A stretch of 6,758 nt of DNA, from the NCBI GenBank assembly GCA_041686485.1, contig JAWLDT010000094.1, positions 1 to 6,758 on the forward strand. The letters run 5' to 3'. The notes beneath the pieces are model-generated. The model was given only the letters and a program-made list of their open reading frames with translations, had not been told where the DNA came from and did not search any database. This document shows positions 5,286 through 6,758 of the stretch, piece by piece; position 1 is the stretch's first letter; each line of letters starts with the position of its first letter. This stretch comes from PUPG01 sp041686485 (GTDB taxonomy: Bacteria > Bacteroidota > Bacteroidia > Bacteroidales > UBA7960). The position numbers and the translations under genes were made by a program.

Positions 5286-6743
5286 TTACGTTTTTTTCGG
5301 GTTTTTCTGAAAGAAAAAGAGGAGATTATAGCCGATCTCTGCCAAAAAATATAAAAGCCGGTTGTTGATACGGGAGAAGCGGCCATGGCTGACCCATTTC
5401 CCGCCAAACTCTTTTTTGAAATCCCTGACTCCATAGGGTATGTCGGGTTTACCCATTCCCATAAAGTCGAAGTGTGGGATGTTCATGTTGGCTGCAGTTT
5501 TGATGGCCGCCCATGTGGCCAGCACACTGGGATACACTTTTTTGTCTTTGTACTCCCGGTCGAGCCCGCATGCATACCACTCATGCATGGTTTGAGCAGG
5601 AAGCCACACACAGGCCACTCCACCGACAACTTTCCCTTCATAACCTACCAATAACACCATGCTGCCGCCACCCTCATCCCTGCTGCTTTGTTTTGCAACA
5701 CCATTTTCCGTAAGTTCCCCTTCCGTCCCGGCATTCGGTCCATTCGGTTCGTTCGGTATAACGTCGCAATCAGTGTCTAGATAGTTGTTATTGGCGAGGG
5801 CATGGAAAAAGTCCCGCCCTGGCAAGGGCTTTTTGATTTGTCTTTGATAAAGGGTTGCCAGAATTTCGTAAAAGCTGTCCACCTGTTGCTCAGAAGGGTT
5901 GGCGATGATTGTTGCTCCATTCCTGATGCTAAGGCGTATTTGCCGGCGACGGTTGGTTGTCAGGTTATTCCATGCTTCTTCCTGTGAGGTGGTGTTGAGT
6001 AATAAATTAAGCCTGTCCCGCTTTTGGTAGCCTGCGTCTTTGAATACCGGGATCATATCATCAACATCGAAAAAGTTGCGGAACTGTGTGAACAGGGAAC
6101 GATGGTTGACTCTCTTGTTAAGGGCTTCCAGGAGAGCAACCAGGGTTTGCTCCTGTCTGAGCCGTGTGCCTGACGCCAGGAGTGGTCCGCCATACACAAT
6201 GGTACGTGCAGACAGGTTACGGTATAATTGTTTAAAAGGTTGGATGCACCATAACCCATGAGGTTTTTCTTGTATGATGACCGCCAGTAAAGAACCGGCA
6301 ATTTCTGACGGGTCCACAACAGTTGTCCATTCTGAGGATGTTAATTCCTGACGCTTTTGATGTGCTTTGGCAGACGATAATACGCCCTGATTGGAAACAT
6401 TTTTCGCAGAAGCGGAGATTTGCGTTGCAGGGCGGTGCTTTTTGTCCTGTTGACCATCGCTGTTTGACTTGCCGTCTTGTGTATGTATGGATAATGGTTT
6501 CCCGGATGGGACGCCTGTTCTGGATTGACCGGGAGGCGTATAATGCGCCCCAGGGTCTTTCATGGCGCCTTCTCTGACAGCCAGCAGCAAAACCCACTCC
6601 GCTTCCGGCCAGCGATCGATAAGATCTATAAACGCCGCCGACTGGAAGAATGATCCCTCTTTATGCGCTCCGGCAAACCGACAGAATGTTCTGTATAGCT
6701 CACCGGAAGGATGTACGACATTCACAACCCGGACACCTGTCAT
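5286..6743 (-). CDS. FemAB/GNAT-fold aminoacyltransferase-like protein with two insertions
   Basis: The protein belongs to the FemAB-like, acetyltransferase-fold group that includes Fem peptidyltransferases, which add amino acids from aminoacyl-tRNA to peptidoglycan precursors. In Bacteroidota these genes are often named GNAT or peptidoglycan bridge proteins, and the real substrate is usually unknown. It is 485 residues from the ATG at 6743. An N-terminal EGSFFQSAAF motif (29-38) fits the family. The C-terminal half is well conserved: EWYACGLDREY (388-398), HFDFMGMGKPDIPYGVRDFKKEFGG (424-448) and a basic tail. No signal peptide is seen. Two low-complexity stretches interrupt the fold, about 59-145 and 329-360; without them the length would be near 365, closer to what I expect for relatives. 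The start is uncertain: TTG at 6749 and continuation past the window edge are both possible, because no in-frame stop lies between 6743 and 6758. It may belong to a surface-polysaccharide or envelope cluster to the right, which cannot be seen. Confidence 0.8.
   Translation of the reverse strand: MTGVRVVNVVHPSGELYRTFCRFAGAHKEGSFFQSAAFIDLIDRWPEAEWVLLLAVREGAMKDPGAHYTPPGQSRTGVPSGKPLSIHTQDGKSNSDGQQDKKHRPATQISASAKNVSNQGVLSSAKAHQKRQELTSSEWTTVVDPSEIAGSLLAVIIQEKPHGLWCIQPFKQLYRNLSARTIVYGGPLLASGTRLRQEQTLVALLEALNKRVNHRSLFTQFRNFFDVDDMIPVFKDAGYQKRDRLNLLLNTTSQEEAWNNLTTNRRRQIRLSIRNGATIIANPSEQQVDSFYEILATLYQRQIKKPLPGRDFFHALANNNYLDTDCDVIPNEPNGPNAGTEGELTENGVAKQSSRDEGGGSMVLLVGYEGKVVGGVACVWLPAQTMHEWYACGLDREYKDKKVYPSVLATWAAIKTAANMNIPHFDFMGMGKPDIPYGVRDFKKEFGGKWVSHGRFSRINNRLLYFLAEIGYNLLFFFQKNPKKT
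5733..5759. repeat. Three 9-bp tandem repeats in the FemAB-like gene
   Basis: ATTCGGTCC (5733-5741), ATTCGGTTC (5742-5750) and GTTCGGTAT (5751-5759) are adjacent imperfect copies sharing TTCGGT. On the minus strand they are in frame and encode the IPNEPNGPN stretch that opens the second low-complexity insertion. The period is a multiple of three, so copy changes would keep the reading frame. Confidence 0.75.
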
Positions 6744-6758
6744 GATCAAAAAGATAAG

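Noticed and set aside
6304..6578. TCTGAC at 6304-6309 and 6573-6578 as possible target-site duplication around the first FemAB-like insertion
   Set aside because: A six-base match is easily found by chance, the distance is not a multiple of three, and no inverted ends or transposase sequence are present.

Overview
The window reads as a chromosomal segment of a Bacteroidota bacterium, most likely Bacteroidales-like. The evidence is the ileS - DksA-like - lspA gene order, a type 2 isoleucyl-tRNA synthetase, a cysteine-poor TraR/DksA protein typical of that phylum, a PG0541-family small protein, A-rich leaders without Shine-Dalgarno sequences, and a TAnnTTTG-type -7 promoter element. The exact genus cannot be told from this sequence.

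Layout from left to right. Positions 1-177 are non-coding and carry a degenerate array of 20-bp units, each ending in AAATGAC. Positions 178-471 (+) encode a PG0541-family, PII-like small protein that usually accompanies RND efflux pumps; the pump itself would lie to the left, outside the window. This gene converges on four minus-strand genes. From right to left in transcription order they are a FemAB/GNAT-fold aminoacyltransferase-like protein (about 6743 to 5286, start uncertain because of the window edge), ileS (5052 to 1681), a DksA/TraR-like regulator (1656 to 1252) and lspA (1234 to 506). A 233-bp gap between the FemAB-like gene and ileS contains a probable ileS promoter and a leader hairpin.

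ileS, the DksA-like gene and lspA are separated by only 24 and 17 bp and probably form one operon joining isoleucine tRNA charging, a transcription-factor-like protein and lipoprotein signal peptide cleavage. I see no new multi-gene system, phage, IS element, CRISPR array or RNA gene. The points most worth a second look are the permuted GIHH active-site motif in IleRS (linked to very strong mupirocin resistance in related enzymes), the 20-bp repeat array, two large low-complexity insertions in the FemAB-like protein, and the hairpin at the predicted 5' end of the ileS transcript.
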